DNA of 64,000 nucleotides, taken from contig JAPFFF010000005.1 of assembly GCA_039105265.1 (NCBI GenBank), forward strand, positions 7,487,501 to 7,551,500, in the 5' to 3' direction. Made by a program: the position numbers and the translations under genes. Under the pieces are notes generated by a model. The model did not search any database. It saw only the letters and a program-made list of their open reading frames with translations, and was not told the origin of the DNA. Below, piece after piece: positions 42,001-49,590 of the stretch. The first letter of the stretch is position 1, and every line of letters starts with the position of its first letter. The stretch is from Tritrichomonas musculus. Its lineage: Eukaryota; Parabasalia; Tritrichomonadida; Tritrichomonadidae.

Positions 42001-43077
42001 GCCCAAAACAATTATGGCTTAATAAATCAATTCTATATCAAAAATCCAGAAAATGCAGTATATTTTTACAAGAAATCATCAAGACATCAATTTGCACTTG
42101 CCGAGTACAATCTTGGATATTTGAAAGAACAAAAAAGCAAATCAGAAGAAGCCATCGAATATTATATTCGAGCATCAGAACATGAAGATGTACCATTAGA
42201 ATATCTAAAATTAATTCATATTGACATACGTCTTGTTATTTCCAAAATTTTTATCATTTTTTATACAAATCTAAAACTCATGGTTTATTATAAAGAATTG
42301 AAAATCGAAGAATGCAAAAAGTATTTTATCAGAGCATTTTCAAAGTTCATTGATCTAAAGAATATTTCCATTCAAAATCAATTTCAACATATAATAGAAA
42401 CAAGAGGAAATCTCTTTTCGTTTCTCAAATTTCTTATATTTTTTTATCCAGATTTTAATTTTATTAACCAACCAAATTTGATATCGAAAGAAGAACTATT
42501 TAAAATAGCCATCCAAGCAAACTTTTTATTGATAATAAATGAAGAACAAAAAGAAATCAAATTATATAAAGTATATAAGAATATAGGTAAAAATCAAGAA
42601 GCAATAGAACATCGCAAAGATGATAATCAAAGAGAAAACGAATACAAGGAGAAAATAAATTATGATGAAGATTTTAATGAAATCGAATACAAAAAATATT
42701 TTACACAAAAACAAATTCAAAACATCAATGAATATATAATAAATGTAGAAGAACCATCAAAGTATAAAAACTTTGGATATAACATAAAAGAACAATTATT
42801 ATTAGAAAACAACCAAACCGAATATAATGATAATAATGAAGAAATTGGACACAATGATTCTAAAACATTTCTCAATGATTTGAATGATTTATTTGAAATC
42901 ATTATTAAAGAAAGCAACTTTATGGACGAAATGAATCGAATTATTGAAATGATTAATAAAATTCTATATAAGCCTCCCTATGATATTCTATTTGGTCGAA
43001 TATCAATTGCACAACCAAAACCAAATCCTCCTGAAAATATTAACCAAAATTTTTACGACGGATTTGATGCAAAATGA
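30085..43077 (+). CDS. Giant protein kinase with 88 near-identical Sel1 repeats (4330 aa)
   Basis: Residues 1-260 form an uncharacterised domain shared with the next gene (CIIIQQI, then IAGYVIRRFFYPSHYF). Residues about 265-510 are a kinase: FMMKELW holds the candidate ATP lysine, RLIHRDLKPSNILLD is a full catalytic loop, and DFG is DFE (SDFETI). The glycine loop is not recognisable. SSPEQ and DIYSFG follow. From about residue 567 Sel1 repeats run: 88 copies of a 36-residue unit with core GVEQNYNKAKEY and ELSAxQNNS, then about eight diverged repeats to residue 4060. A charged tail ends with ILFGRI and FYDGFD, also shared with the paralogue. Sel1 arrays form superhelical scaffolds for protein contacts. 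The frame is intact throughout. Kinase activity is uncertain. Confidence 0.9.
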   Translation: MKQVMTSTLSFRNVPKNILDGIENQTIKELYSKFNFLYFSFQRYSEQERKDNQESIINLLFYSLKDFKFVTVNFQNIQTQINNTKSESEHILTDIDAFFCTEENCIIIQQINLSTIKSLISRLQEKKVVILNTGLEFDIFKDSQNEQNLREEINSFCSKFISEINKNDFVKATISPIAGYVIRRFFYPSHYFSDSSFFNFFDEYKRKEENMKTKLYKMIFQCPNIVQFVYQFNQIIQEMKSEIIDDEKVNKTTEFKFEDFIKLRSIFTNQAGKYYLVIHLKSFHIFMMKELWIANQPKREIDFVENFSHRCFTRFYGFIKEGESIKAIIYEYMCNGTLKEYISKADPIFSLITMVRLFEGIEYLYSKRLIHRDLKPSNILLDHNFLPYISDFETIRDPGTDEPMTNDLGSMLYSSPEQDKGGYISFPTDIYSFGLIIYFLYEKKNFHSNNPYDKKINETKKEILLKSLTSENLRDLIANCVEFSQEKRSSYSEIKSSIIQEIYSINFLCLSKETNKKIELIRLIYENILIQHDNKEELYNWILVILKMCFNLFKLKCHNFDSIQDTSNQLLDLGVLYFLGKGVEQNYNKAKEYFELSAKQNNSNALLYLGNLYYEGLGVEQNYNKAKEYYELSANQNNSYALLYLGNLYAEGLGVEQNYNKAKEYYELSAKQNNSNALLYLGIIYAEGLGVEQNYNKAKEYYELSANQNNSNALLNLGNLYAEGLGVEQNYNKAKEYYELSANQNNSNALLNLGKLYYEGLGVEQNYNKAKEYYELSANQNNSNALLYLGIIYAEGLGVEQNYNKAKEYFELSANQNNSNALLNLGNLYRQGLGVEQNYNKAKEYYELSANQNNSNALLNLGNLYYEGLGVEQNYNKAKEYYELSANQNNSNALLNLGKLYYEGLGVEQNYNKAKEYFELSAKQNNSDALLYLGKLYYEGLGVEQNYNKAKEYYELSANQNNSNALLNLGNLYAEGLGVEQNYNKAKEYYELSANQNNSNALLNLGKLYYEGLGVEQNYNKAKEYYELSANQNNSNALLYLGIIYAEGLGVEQNYNKAKEYYELSANQNNSNALLNLGNLYRQGLGVEQNYNKAKEYYELSANQNNSNALLNLGNLYRQGLGVEQNYNKAKEYYELSAKQNNSYALLNLGKLYYEGLGVEQNYNKAKEYFELSAKQNNSDALLYLGKLYYEGLGVEQNYNKAKEYFELSAKQNNSDALLYLGKLYYEGLGVEQNYNKAKEYFELSANQNNSNALLYLGKLYYEGLGVEQNYNKAKEYYELSAKQNNSDALLYLGKLYYEGLGVEQNYNKAKEYYELSANQNNSNALLNLGNLYRQGLGVEQNYNKAKEYYELSAKQNNSYALLNLGKLYYEGLGVEQNYNKAKEYYELSANQNNSYALLYLGIIYAGGLGVEQNYNKAKEYYELSANQNNSNALLNLGNLYYEGLGVEQNYNKAKEYYELSANQNNSNALLYLGKLYYEGLGVEQNYNKAKEYFELSAKQNNSDALLYLGIIYAEGLGVEQNYNKAKEYFELSAKQNNSDALLYLGKLYYEGLGVEQNYNKAKEYFELSAKQNNSNALLYLGKLYYEGLGVEQNYNKAKEYYELSANQNNSNALLYLGIIYAEGLGVEQNYNKAKEYYELSAKQNNSYALLYLGIIYAEGLGVEQNYNKAKEYYELSAKQNNSDALLYLGKLYYEGLGVEQNYNKAKEYYELSAKQNNSNALLYLGIIYAEGLGVEQNYNKAKEYYELSAKQNNSDALLNLGNLYYEGLGVEQNYNKAKEYYELSAKQNNSDALLYLGNLYRQGLGVEQNYNKAKEYYELSAKQNNSYALLNLGKLYYEGLGVEQNYNKAKEYFELSAKQNNSNALLYLGNLYRQGLGVEQNYNKAKEYYELSAKQNNSYALLNLGNLYYEGLGVEQNYNKAKEYFELSAKQNNSDALLYLGIIYAGGLGVEQNYNKAKEYYELSANQNNSDALLYLGKLYYEGLGVEQNYNKAKEYFELSAKQNNSDALLYLGKLYYEGLGVEQNYNKAKEYFELSANQNNSNALLYLGKLYYEGLGVEQNYNKAKEYYELSANQNNSNALLYLGIIYAEGLGVEQNYNKAKEYFELSAKQNNSYALLNLGKLYYEGLGVEQNYNKAKEYYELSAKQNNSNALLYLGIIYAEGLGVEQNYNKAKEYFELSAKQNNSYALLNLGKLYYEGLGVEQNYNKAKEYFELSAKQNNSNALLYLGNLYRQGLGVEQNYNKAKEYYELSAKQNNSYALLNLGNLYYEGLGVEQNYNKAKEYFELSANQNNSNVLLYLGIIYAEGLGVEQNYNKAKEYYELSANQNNSNALLNLGNLYYEGLGVEQNYNKAKEYYELSANQNNSNALLNLGKLYYEGLGVEQNYNKAKEYYELSANQNNSNALLNLGKLYYEGLGVEQNYNKAKEYFELSAKQNNSNALLYLGIIYAEGLGVEQNYNKAKEYYELSANQNNSNALLYLGIIYAEGLGVEQNYNKAKEYYELSANQNNSDALLYLGNLYYEGLGVEQNYNKAKEYFELSANQNNSNALLYLGIFYAEGLGVEQNYNKAKEYYELSANQNNSNALLYLGIIYAEGLGVEQNYNKAKEYYELSANQNNSDALLNLGNLYYEGLGVEQNYNKAKEYYELSAKQNNSNALLYLGIIYAEGLGVEQNYNKAKEYYELSANQNNSDALLYLGKLYYEGLGVEQNYNKAKEYFELSAKQNNSDALLYLGKLYYEGLGVEQNYNKAKEYYELSAKQNNSDALLYLGKLYYEGLGVEQNYNKAKEYFELSAKQNNSNALLYLGKLYYEGLGVEQNYNKAKEYYELSANQNNSYALLYLGIIYAEGLGVEQNYNKAKEYYELSANQNNSNALLNLGNLYAEGLGVEQNYNKAKEYYELSANQNNSDALLNLGNLYYEGLGVEQNYNKAKEYYELSANQNNSDALLYLGNLYRQGLGVEQNYNKAKEYYELSAKQNNSDALLYLGKLYYEGLGVEQNYNKAKEYYELSAKQNNSNALLYLGIIYAEGLGVEQNYNKAKEYFELSAKQNNSYALLNLGKLYYEGLGVEQNYNKAKEYFELSAKQNNSDALLYLGKLYYEGLGVEQNYNKAKEYFELSANQNNSNALLYLGKLYYEGLGVEQNYNKAKEYYELSAKQNNSDALLYLGKLYYEGLGVEQNYNKAKEYYELSAKQNNSDALLYLGNLYYEGLGVEQNYNKAKEYYELSAKQNNSYALLYLGIIYAEGLGVEQNYNKAKEYFELSAKQNNSDALLYLGKLYYEGLGVEQNYNKAKEYFELSAKQNNSNALLYLGIIYAEGLGVEQNYNKAKEYFELSAKQNNSYALLNLGKLYYEGLGVEQNYNKAKEYFELSANQNNSNALLYLGIIYAEGLGVEQNYNKAKEYYELSANQNNSDALLYLGKLYYEGLGVEQNYNKAKEYFELSAKQNNSDALLYLGKLYYEGLGVEQNYNKAKEYYELSAKQNNSDALLYLGKLYYEGLGVEQNYNKAKEYFELSAKQNNSDALLYLGKLYYEGLGVEQNYNKAKEYYELSANQNNSNALLNLGIIYAEGLGVEQNYNKAKEYYELSANQNNSDALLYLGKLYYEGLGVEQNYNKAKEYFELSAKQNNSNALLYLGKLYYEGLGVEQNYNKAKEYFELSANQNNSNALLYLGIIYAEGLGVEQNYNKAKEYFELSAKQNNSYALLNLGKLYRQGLGVEQNYNKAKEYFELSAKQNNSSALFSLGVLYEEGLGVPKDLPLAKHFYELSAKQNDPSAYLNLARIYMNNNFWSKDLNKANENIEKAAQFNDPDAFLALGNMHYFGIGTKQNFEEAVKNYQIAANLNNSDAYLRLGEMYLSGKGVEKDLIKGRKYYEYSAQLNNSAALHRLSILYSLGNIFDTDISKAIKYLNKCKENRFVTNKTHKYIYNATLISKDYNYFYYRSMNDLGLIYLTAFDDIEKAIDNIKKSAFGEYPFAQNNYGLINQFYIKNPENAVYFYKKSSRHQFALAEYNLGYLKEQKSKSEEAIEYYIRASEHEDVPLEYLKLIHIDIRLVISKIFIIFYTNLKLMVYYKELKIEECKKYFIRAFSKFIDLKNISIQNQFQHIIETRGNLFSFLKFLIFFYPDFNFINQPNLISKEELFKIAIQANFLLIINEEQKEIKLYKVYKNIGKNQEAIEHRKDDNQRENEYKEKINYDEDFNEIEYKKYFTQKQIQNINEYIINVEEPSKYKNFGYNIKEQLLLENNQTEYNDNNEEIGHNDSKTFLNDLNDLFEIIIKESNFMDEMNRIIEMINKILYKPPYDILFGRISIAQPKPNPPENINQNFYDGFDAK
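31831..41290 (+). repeat. 88-unit, 108-bp coding tandem repeat
   Basis: The start of the segment GTTGAACAGAATTAC occurs first at 31831 and last at 41227, a distance of exactly 87 x 108 bases, so no unit has gained or lost a base. Variation is confined to a few codons: Y/F after KAKEY, K/N in SAxQ, N/D/Y in NNSx, Y/N in ALLxLG, and the linker NLYYEG, KLYYEG, IIYAEG, NLYAEG, NLYRQG or IIYAGG. Silent differences are rare (for example GCG to GCT before AAAGAA near 35200, 35955 and 39088). This implies recent expansion or continual homogenisation. Confidence 0.97.
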
Positions 43078-44066
43078 TCATTTTTAATAAATCTTTACAA
43101 TTAAAACTTTTTTTTTTCATTGATTCTTTATTTTTGATAAAATTTTTTTTTTTTTATAGTTTTGCCCTCAAAAAGTAATTTTGACTACCAACTACATATA
43201 AAAAACAAATATAAATTGACATTAATTAAAGGATGATATTTCTTTCAATTTGGTATGCTTTTTCTTATTTTTTTAGGCAAAGGTCTCGCAGGAGCATGGC
43301 CCACTAGAAAACGACCATTTTTGTCATGGATGGCTCAAAGATCATGAACAATAGAAGACTCATGCCGACCATTGTAGGTTTCATTCCATTGATCCCACAC
43401 TAATGCAAGCCGAATAATAAAGTTGCAACAGAAGTACTGCCTCATGATCTGAGCAGCATGTTTGCACCTCATCACATACCCGATTTTGCAGCTGTGATTT
43501 CCAGTGACTGCTTGATCAAAACGACAAATTATTTCTTGGTGAGTTCTGTAAAAGTTCTTTTTACTGAATATCCTTTTCCTTCTACCTTTTTTTTAAATAT
43601 CTTTATGTGCGTGCTTCTTTTACTACTTCTTTTTTAGTGATTGCATGATATGTAACAATTACCCAATTCCAAAGCAATTTCTTTGATTATTTTCAACGAG
43701 GACCCATAGTTATAGCATTTCATTACCCTCTGGAACATTTCATTTACTTTCTTCTTCAGCAAGTTTCAATAGTGATTTTGATAGTTTCATAAAAAAATAA
43801 TTTATTCAAAATTGAATGAAGACTCAAAAATTTAAAACATTTTTATACCATTAAATTGGTCTTTCAAACCCAAACAAATCATTTTTTCCTTTATTCTTGT
43901 TCATATTTTATTTCAATTGCCTGCTGTCTTCGCTGAGATATTGGATAATAGAAGTTTGAGAGAAAATTTTATTAAATTAAGAAGAAATATTTTTTGTCAA
44001 AATAATTGAGTGAAAAAAATAGTTGTCTGTTTTTTTACTTAAAGTTGGCTCTCTCTTTTACACCAA
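43078..44066. other. Intergenic region between the tandem paralogues
   Basis: About 1 kb. The middle (43275-43745) holds a decayed minus-strand coding remnant described separately; the rest is AT-rich. No clear TCA initiator stands close to the ATG at 44067; CTCTCTCTTTTACACCAA precedes it. Confidence 0.5.
43275..43745 (-). pseudogene. Decayed coding remnant, GC-richer (unrecognised)
   Basis: On the minus strand, 43275-43565 reads as protein in one frame with a single TGA: THQEIICRFDQAVTGNHSCK, GYVMRCKHAAQIMRQYF, IRLALVWDQWNETYNGRHES, then GRFLVGHAPARPLPK. Upstream, one frame away, LKIIKEIALELGNCYISCN precedes a TAA. Base composition is richer in G and C than the flanking genes, suggesting a foreign or transposon origin. 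I do not recognise the family. Confidence 0.45.
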
Positions 44067-47000
44067 ATGACGAGCATATCTTTTCAAAATCTCCCCGAAA
44101 AATACGAAACATTAAAAAATGAAATTAAAGATAAGATGATACAAAAAATCTATTCTCAAATAACATTTAAATATATATCCATTTCTGAAATCAATGAAAA
44201 TAAGAAAACCGATGACGAAAATCCTGATACCGATAATTCTGATCAAATCGAAAGTTTCCTTATAGATTACCTTAAGAAATATAATATAATTATATATCAT
44301 TATTCTTATATCTTTAAAATAGCACAAAATCGACAAAACTCAAATGCAAACAATAGTAACGGTAATTCTATACAAAATGTTGATGTCATTATTTGTGTTG
44401 AAAAAGAATGCATCATAATTCAACAAATAAGCATTACGATATTCGAATCAGTCATAAAATATCTTAAAGACCAACGATACTCAATACTTAATGTTACACC
44501 GGATTCCAAAAATGGTGAAGAAGTTTTTGAAGAAAAACAAGCTAAAGAAGAAATAAAAAATTTTTGTTCCAATTTTGTAATTAATCAAAATAAATTCTTA
44601 GAATTAACAATATATTCAATTGCTGGATATTTTATTCGTCGCTATTATTATCCAAGTGAATATTTCAAAGATCCATCTTTTTTTTCAAATGGTGGATTAA
44701 ACAAAACCCAAGAACAAAAAATTAAAAAGAAGATTGACTCGTTAATATTTCCATTTGAATTTTCAGAATTCATTGAAAAAAAGATGAGCATGATTAACGA
44801 AGAAATTGAAGAATTTAAAAATAACAACAACGAAAGTCAACAAAAAGAATTCAATGAAACAGAGTTTATTGTTTTAAGAGAATTATTTGCTGGTACAGAT
44901 TCGATTTTTTATTTGGTTTTTCATCGTGAAAATCTTTATATTTATACGATGAAAAAAATTTTTAGTTTAGACAAAAAATTTGAGAATGAATTTGAGTTTT
45001 GTAGAAATTATTCTCATCGATGCATGACTCATTTTTATGGATTTTTAATTAAAAATGATAGAACAATTGGATTTATATATGAATTTATGTGCAATGGCTC
45101 GCTTAGTGATTTTATATCTTCACAAGAAAAAGATAAAAACGATGAATTATTTTCTATAATAACAATCATTCGTCTTTCACAAGGAATCAATTATCTTCAT
45201 TCCAATTTTCTGATTCATCGTGATATAAAACCTTCGAATATTCTTCTTGATCATGACTTAATTCCTTACATTTCCGATTTTGATAGAGTTTTAAATTTAA
45301 AAATTAAACAAGATAATGAATTTACAAGTGATATTGGATCATCTTTATATGCATCACCTGAACAGTACAATAGTAATAATTACTCGTATCCAACTGATAT
45401 CTATTCATTTGGCAAAATTATTTATTTTTTATTTGAAAAGAAACACATGATAGATGAAACAAGCTTTCAGATGGAAAACTCTTCTCAAATTATTCAAGAA
45501 CTTTATAATCATTGTATTCAAACAGATCCAATAAACAGGCCTACAAATGAAGAAATTAAAAATATGATTAATGAAGAAATAAATTCATTTCATTATTATG
45601 AAAATTTCTTTACGACAGATAATAATCAAATCTTTTCGAAGTTCGTTCAATTTATTTTTGAAAATTTACTAATTCAAAGTGAAAATAATGAGGAATTGAA
45701 TGACAACTTATCATATTTCCAATTATTATTTTTAGTTAAAATTAATGAAGGCATTTCATCATTATATTTAAACATCGGTAATTTGTATTTTTATGGCTGT
45801 AATGTAGAAAAAGATATTTCAAAGGCAATAAAATATTATCAAATGTCAGCAGATGAAAACAATAATCCAATTGCTTTAATAAATTTGGGAAATATTTATG
45901 CGAATGGAGTAAGTGTTGAACAAGATTATTCAATAGCTAAATCATATTATGAAAAGGCAGAAGAACATTCAGCTGCCCTTTTTAATTTAGGCTATCTATA
46001 TTTTTTTGGCTTAGGAGTTAATATTGATTTGTTCAAAGCAAAGGATTATTTTAATTCATCTTTAGAAAAAAAGGAATCAGAATTAATCTATACAATGGGA
46101 AGAAAATATAATTATGATTATAAATTTAATAAAAAGAATCCTTTTCGCATACATAATGATTATTTTAATTTTGGAAATCCATTTACAAGTAATATTGATA
46201 ATCCATTTTCGATTTCAAGTGATTATAGTAATCCATTTTCGGTTTCAAATAATATTTATAATCCATTCTCGATTTCAAATAATATTTATAATCCATTCTC
46301 GATTTCAAGTAATATTGATAACCCTTTTTCGATTTCAAGTAATTTTGATAATCAATATATGAATCCTAATAACTTTAGACTTCATGAATATTTATTTGAT
46401 GATCCTTATGAAGATTCAAATAGATTTGATCAAAATCATTTAAAGGTAGATGGACATTATGTATTACCTTCAATAATAAATGATTTTGGATGCCTCGATT
46501 ATTTACGCAATTTGGATAGATATGATTTCATTTTCAATTCACAATTAAATATAGATGTTATCCATCAATTTTATTTTTTACCTCATAATTTTTCTCTCTC
46601 GAATGTATCAGGATATGGTTATTTTTATATATATAGCCAGGGATTACTAGAAAATTATTTAGATATTAGAAAATATATTGAATTTTCAGTATATCCTATT
46701 GATTTCATTTTATTTTTAGGGCATGCCTATGAAAATGGCAATGGTACCAAAGAAGAATATTCAAAAGCTAAAATATTTTATGAAATTGCAGAGAAAAAAA
46801 GCAATTCAACTGCTCTGTTGTGTTTGGGAAACCTTTATTTTAATGGTAGAGGAGTTGATAAAAATTATAAAAAAGCTAAAGAATATTACGAAAAATCTGC
46901 AGAACAACAAAATCCATTGGCTATTTTTAACATAGGAAATCTTTATTTCAACGGATTTGGAGTGAATCAAGATTATAAGAAAGCAAAAGAATATTTTGAA

Positions 47001-48980
47001 ATTTCAGCGAATGAGAATGATCCATTAGCACAGTTACATTTAGGTAACATTTATATGAATGGTTTAGGAGTGGATAGAGATTATTACAAAGCTCTATTTT
47101 ATTATGAATTATCAGCAAATCAAGACAATCCTATAGCTCTTCTAAATTTAGGTTACATTTATTTCAAAGGAAAAGGAGTCAATCAAGATTATTTAAAAGC
47201 TAAAGAATATTATGAATTATCAGCTGAACTAAATAATTATGATGCTTTAAACAATTTGGGATTTTTATATAATTACGATTTAGGCGTCAAAATGGATCAT
47301 TTAAAAGCAAAAGAATATTATGAAAAATCAGCAGAAAAAGAAAATTCATCAGCTCTTTTAAATTTAGGATTTATATATGAAAATGGATATGGAGTTACAC
47401 GCGATTATTTAAAGGCCAAATATTATTATGAATTATCAATTAATAAAGAGAATTCAACAGCATTATTTAATTTAGCATGCCTTTACTTTAAAGGAAAAGG
47501 CATTCAAAAAGATCACATTAAGGCATTTGAATTATTAGAGCAATCAGCTAAACAAAACAATTCCTTCGCTCTATTAAAATTAGGGAAGCTTTATTTAAAA
47601 GGTGAAATTGTTGAAAAGAATTATTTGAAAGCGAAAAAATGTTTTGAAGTATCAGCAGCAAAAGGTAATTCAATTTCAATGAAAAAATTAGGAGATATTT
47701 ATATCAACGGTTATGGAGTAACACAACATTTTTGGAATGCGTTAGAATGCTATAAAATATCTGCAAATTTAAATAATTGTGAAGCTCTCTTTATATTAGG
47801 AGAAATTTATTCAACAGGCATTTTTATTGATAAAGATATATCGAAATCTCTTGAATTTTATTCAAAATGCATTGAAATATATAATCAAATCAATACAAAA
47901 AATGACTCATTAAGAGAATCAACATCATATACAATTAAATATAATAAATTTCGATATATTTCTTATAACAATGCTGGATTGATTTATTTGTTTGTTAATA
48001 ATGATTCTGAAAAAGCATTTGAATATATAAAACAATCTTCTTTTGGTGAATTTTCTTTTGGACAAAATAACTACGGATTAATAAATCAATTTTATTTGGA
48101 TAACATTGAAAACGCAAAGTATTTTTATAAAAAAGCTGCAAAGAAAAATTTTGCTCTTGCTGAATATAATCTTGGTTATATAGAAGAAGCAAATGAAAAT
48201 ATCGAAGAAGCTGTAAAATATTATATAAATGCATCTGAACATGAGGATTATCCTTTGGATTTCTTAAATAAGCATTTTACTGATGATAAATTTGAAGTTT
48301 CAAAGATATTTATTCTTTGTTTTGTGAATTTGAAATTAACAGAATATTTTTTATCAAAATCAAACATTGAAGAATCAAAGAAATATTTTATTAGATCATT
48401 CGCAAAGCTTACCAAAAACAAATCTTATAGTTTTAAATTTATTTTACATGAACGAATTACAGATGATATTTTTGTGTATTTAAAGGCATTTATCATTAAT
48501 TTCCCTTCTTTCAATTTTACAAATCAGCCTGATTTATTGTTAAATCTTAAGGATTTGATGGATTTAATGATAAAATTTGAAAAATATTTCAAAATTGAAA
48601 ATGATAAAGAAAATAGTGAACTTTTTGAATTAGAGTATAAAGAGAATTCATTAAAAATAAATGATGTCAAATCAATAAAAAATAATTATCATATGAAAAT
48701 AGATAGTTATACACTAAAACCAATCAAAAACAAGCATATGTTTGATGATCCAGGCGAATTATTCGACTTTATAATAGAAAACAACGAATTTAAAGATATT
48801 TTTATTTCTGAAATTAAAAAAATTATCAATGTAATGAACGAAATTCTTTACAAGAAACCATATTCAATTTTATTTGGTCGGATTAGAAATGACAAAATCA
48901 TATCAAAAAAAAACAAAAATTCATTAGCAAAAAATATAAATAAATTATTTTATGACGGGCTTGATCTTCAATTAATTTAA
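44067..48980 (+). CDS. Protein kinase with diverged Sel1 repeats and NPF array (1637 aa)
   Basis: This is the tandem paralogue of the previous gene. Residues 1-260 match its N-terminal domain (CIIIQQISITIFESVI, IAGYFIRRYYYPSEYF). The kinase at about 270-520 has YTMKKIF as lysine strand, LIHRDIKPSNILLDHD (catalytic Asp near residue 384), SDFDRV for DFG, and ASPEQ. Sel1 repeats begin near residue 565. They are interrupted by a low-complexity insert (about 690-900) with seven NPF motifs, and resume for about a dozen repeats to 1330. These repeats differ from each other normally, unlike the homogenised array next door. The C-terminus shares NNYGLINQFY, ASEHED and ILFGRI. It is probably a signalling scaffold. 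Confidence 0.9.
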   Translation: MTSISFQNLPEKYETLKNEIKDKMIQKIYSQITFKYISISEINENKKTDDENPDTDNSDQIESFLIDYLKKYNIIIYHYSYIFKIAQNRQNSNANNSNGNSIQNVDVIICVEKECIIIQQISITIFESVIKYLKDQRYSILNVTPDSKNGEEVFEEKQAKEEIKNFCSNFVINQNKFLELTIYSIAGYFIRRYYYPSEYFKDPSFFSNGGLNKTQEQKIKKKIDSLIFPFEFSEFIEKKMSMINEEIEEFKNNNNESQQKEFNETEFIVLRELFAGTDSIFYLVFHRENLYIYTMKKIFSLDKKFENEFEFCRNYSHRCMTHFYGFLIKNDRTIGFIYEFMCNGSLSDFISSQEKDKNDELFSIITIIRLSQGINYLHSNFLIHRDIKPSNILLDHDLIPYISDFDRVLNLKIKQDNEFTSDIGSSLYASPEQYNSNNYSYPTDIYSFGKIIYFLFEKKHMIDETSFQMENSSQIIQELYNHCIQTDPINRPTNEEIKNMINEEINSFHYYENFFTTDNNQIFSKFVQFIFENLLIQSENNEELNDNLSYFQLLFLVKINEGISSLYLNIGNLYFYGCNVEKDISKAIKYYQMSADENNNPIALINLGNIYANGVSVEQDYSIAKSYYEKAEEHSAALFNLGYLYFFGLGVNIDLFKAKDYFNSSLEKKESELIYTMGRKYNYDYKFNKKNPFRIHNDYFNFGNPFTSNIDNPFSISSDYSNPFSVSNNIYNPFSISNNIYNPFSISSNIDNPFSISSNFDNQYMNPNNFRLHEYLFDDPYEDSNRFDQNHLKVDGHYVLPSIINDFGCLDYLRNLDRYDFIFNSQLNIDVIHQFYFLPHNFSLSNVSGYGYFYIYSQGLLENYLDIRKYIEFSVYPIDFILFLGHAYENGNGTKEEYSKAKIFYEIAEKKSNSTALLCLGNLYFNGRGVDKNYKKAKEYYEKSAEQQNPLAIFNIGNLYFNGFGVNQDYKKAKEYFEISANENDPLAQLHLGNIYMNGLGVDRDYYKALFYYELSANQDNPIALLNLGYIYFKGKGVNQDYLKAKEYYELSAELNNYDALNNLGFLYNYDLGVKMDHLKAKEYYEKSAEKENSSALLNLGFIYENGYGVTRDYLKAKYYYELSINKENSTALFNLACLYFKGKGIQKDHIKAFELLEQSAKQNNSFALLKLGKLYLKGEIVEKNYLKAKKCFEVSAAKGNSISMKKLGDIYINGYGVTQHFWNALECYKISANLNNCEALFILGEIYSTGIFIDKDISKSLEFYSKCIEIYNQINTKNDSLRESTSYTIKYNKFRYISYNNAGLIYLFVNNDSEKAFEYIKQSSFGEFSFGQNNYGLINQFYLDNIENAKYFYKKAAKKNFALAEYNLGYIEEANENIEEAVKYYINASEHEDYPLDFLNKHFTDDKFEVSKIFILCFVNLKLTEYFLSKSNIEESKKYFIRSFAKLTKNKSYSFKFILHERITDDIFVYLKAFIINFPSFNFTNQPDLLLNLKDLMDLMIKFEKYFKIENDKENSELFELEYKENSLKINDVKSIKNNYHMKIDSYTLKPIKNKHMFDDPGELFDFIIENNEFKDIFISEIKKIINVMNEILYKKPYSILFGRIRNDKIISKKNKNSLAKNINKLFYDGLDLQLI
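46138..46345 (+). repeat. 33-base coding repeat encoding NPF motifs
   Basis: About six units of 33 bases (AATCCATTTTCGATTTCAAG-type) encode NPFSISSNIYx elements. They give seven Asn-Pro-Phe tripeptides, mostly 11 residues apart. NPF is the core ligand of EH domains in endocytic adaptors. Confidence 0.85.
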
Positions 48981-49314
48981 AAAATAAACAAAAAATCTGA
49001 GAAAGTTTTTATTCACATCAATTTTTTTTTGATAGAATTGATACAAAAATCAATTTTTTCAAAAAAACACAAACGCTCAATTTGATCGTTTTTGATGTGA
49101 TTTTTGTTAATCCAGTTGTTTGCAGTATTAACAAGTTTGTTTTGTATATATCTTAATTCAGTAAGCTTGTTCAATATTATATCTTAATATCTTTTGTGTT
49201 TTACTTGTTAATCTTGCTAATTTCTTTTAATAAAAAATAAACAATATTTTATATATATTTCATCTATAAGTTTCCATCGAAATCGAATAATGAAAGAAAA
49301 AAAAGCGATAAAAA
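48981..49314. other. 3' flank and spacer
   Basis: AT-rich spacer between the second kinase-Sel1 gene and the FSxS-repeat fragment. No gene was seen. Confidence 0.5.
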
Positions 49315-49575
49315 TTATAAATCGTAAATTAACGTAAATACATTACTCATTGTGAATTCTTTGCTTACTGTGAATTCTCTGTTTGCAGTGAATTCTTTGC
49401 TTACTGTGAATTCTTTACTTCCTGAAAAATAACTGCTTTCCGAAAATTGTTGAGTTTCTGAGAATATGCCACTTTTTGAAAACATCGTACTTTCTGAAAA
49501 ATAACTGCTTCTTGAAAATTTTTGAGTTTCCTTGAAAACATCGTTTTCTGTGAATATAATAATTAGCATAAACAT
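49315..49575 (-). CDS. FSxS/FTxS-repeat fragment of a surface-protein family (86 aa)
   Basis: After a hydrophobic start (MFMLIIIF) the protein is a chain of seven-residue units, SKEFTVS, NREFTVS, STMFSKS, encoded by an imperfect 21-base tandem repeat. Strings of SxxFTxS or SxxFSxS occur in the stalk regions of large trichomonad surface proteins that end in a membrane anchor. Here no long ectodomain or membrane segment is attached, so this is likely a gene fragment. The repeat period is seen directly. The family link is from memory of such repeats and is moderate. Confidence 0.4.
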   Translation of the reverse strand: MFMLIIIFTENDVFKETQKFSRSSYFSESTMFSKSGIFSETQQFSESSYFSGSKEFTVSKEFTANREFTVSKEFTMSNVFTLIYDL

Positions 49576-49590
49576 ATTAGTTGGTTGATT

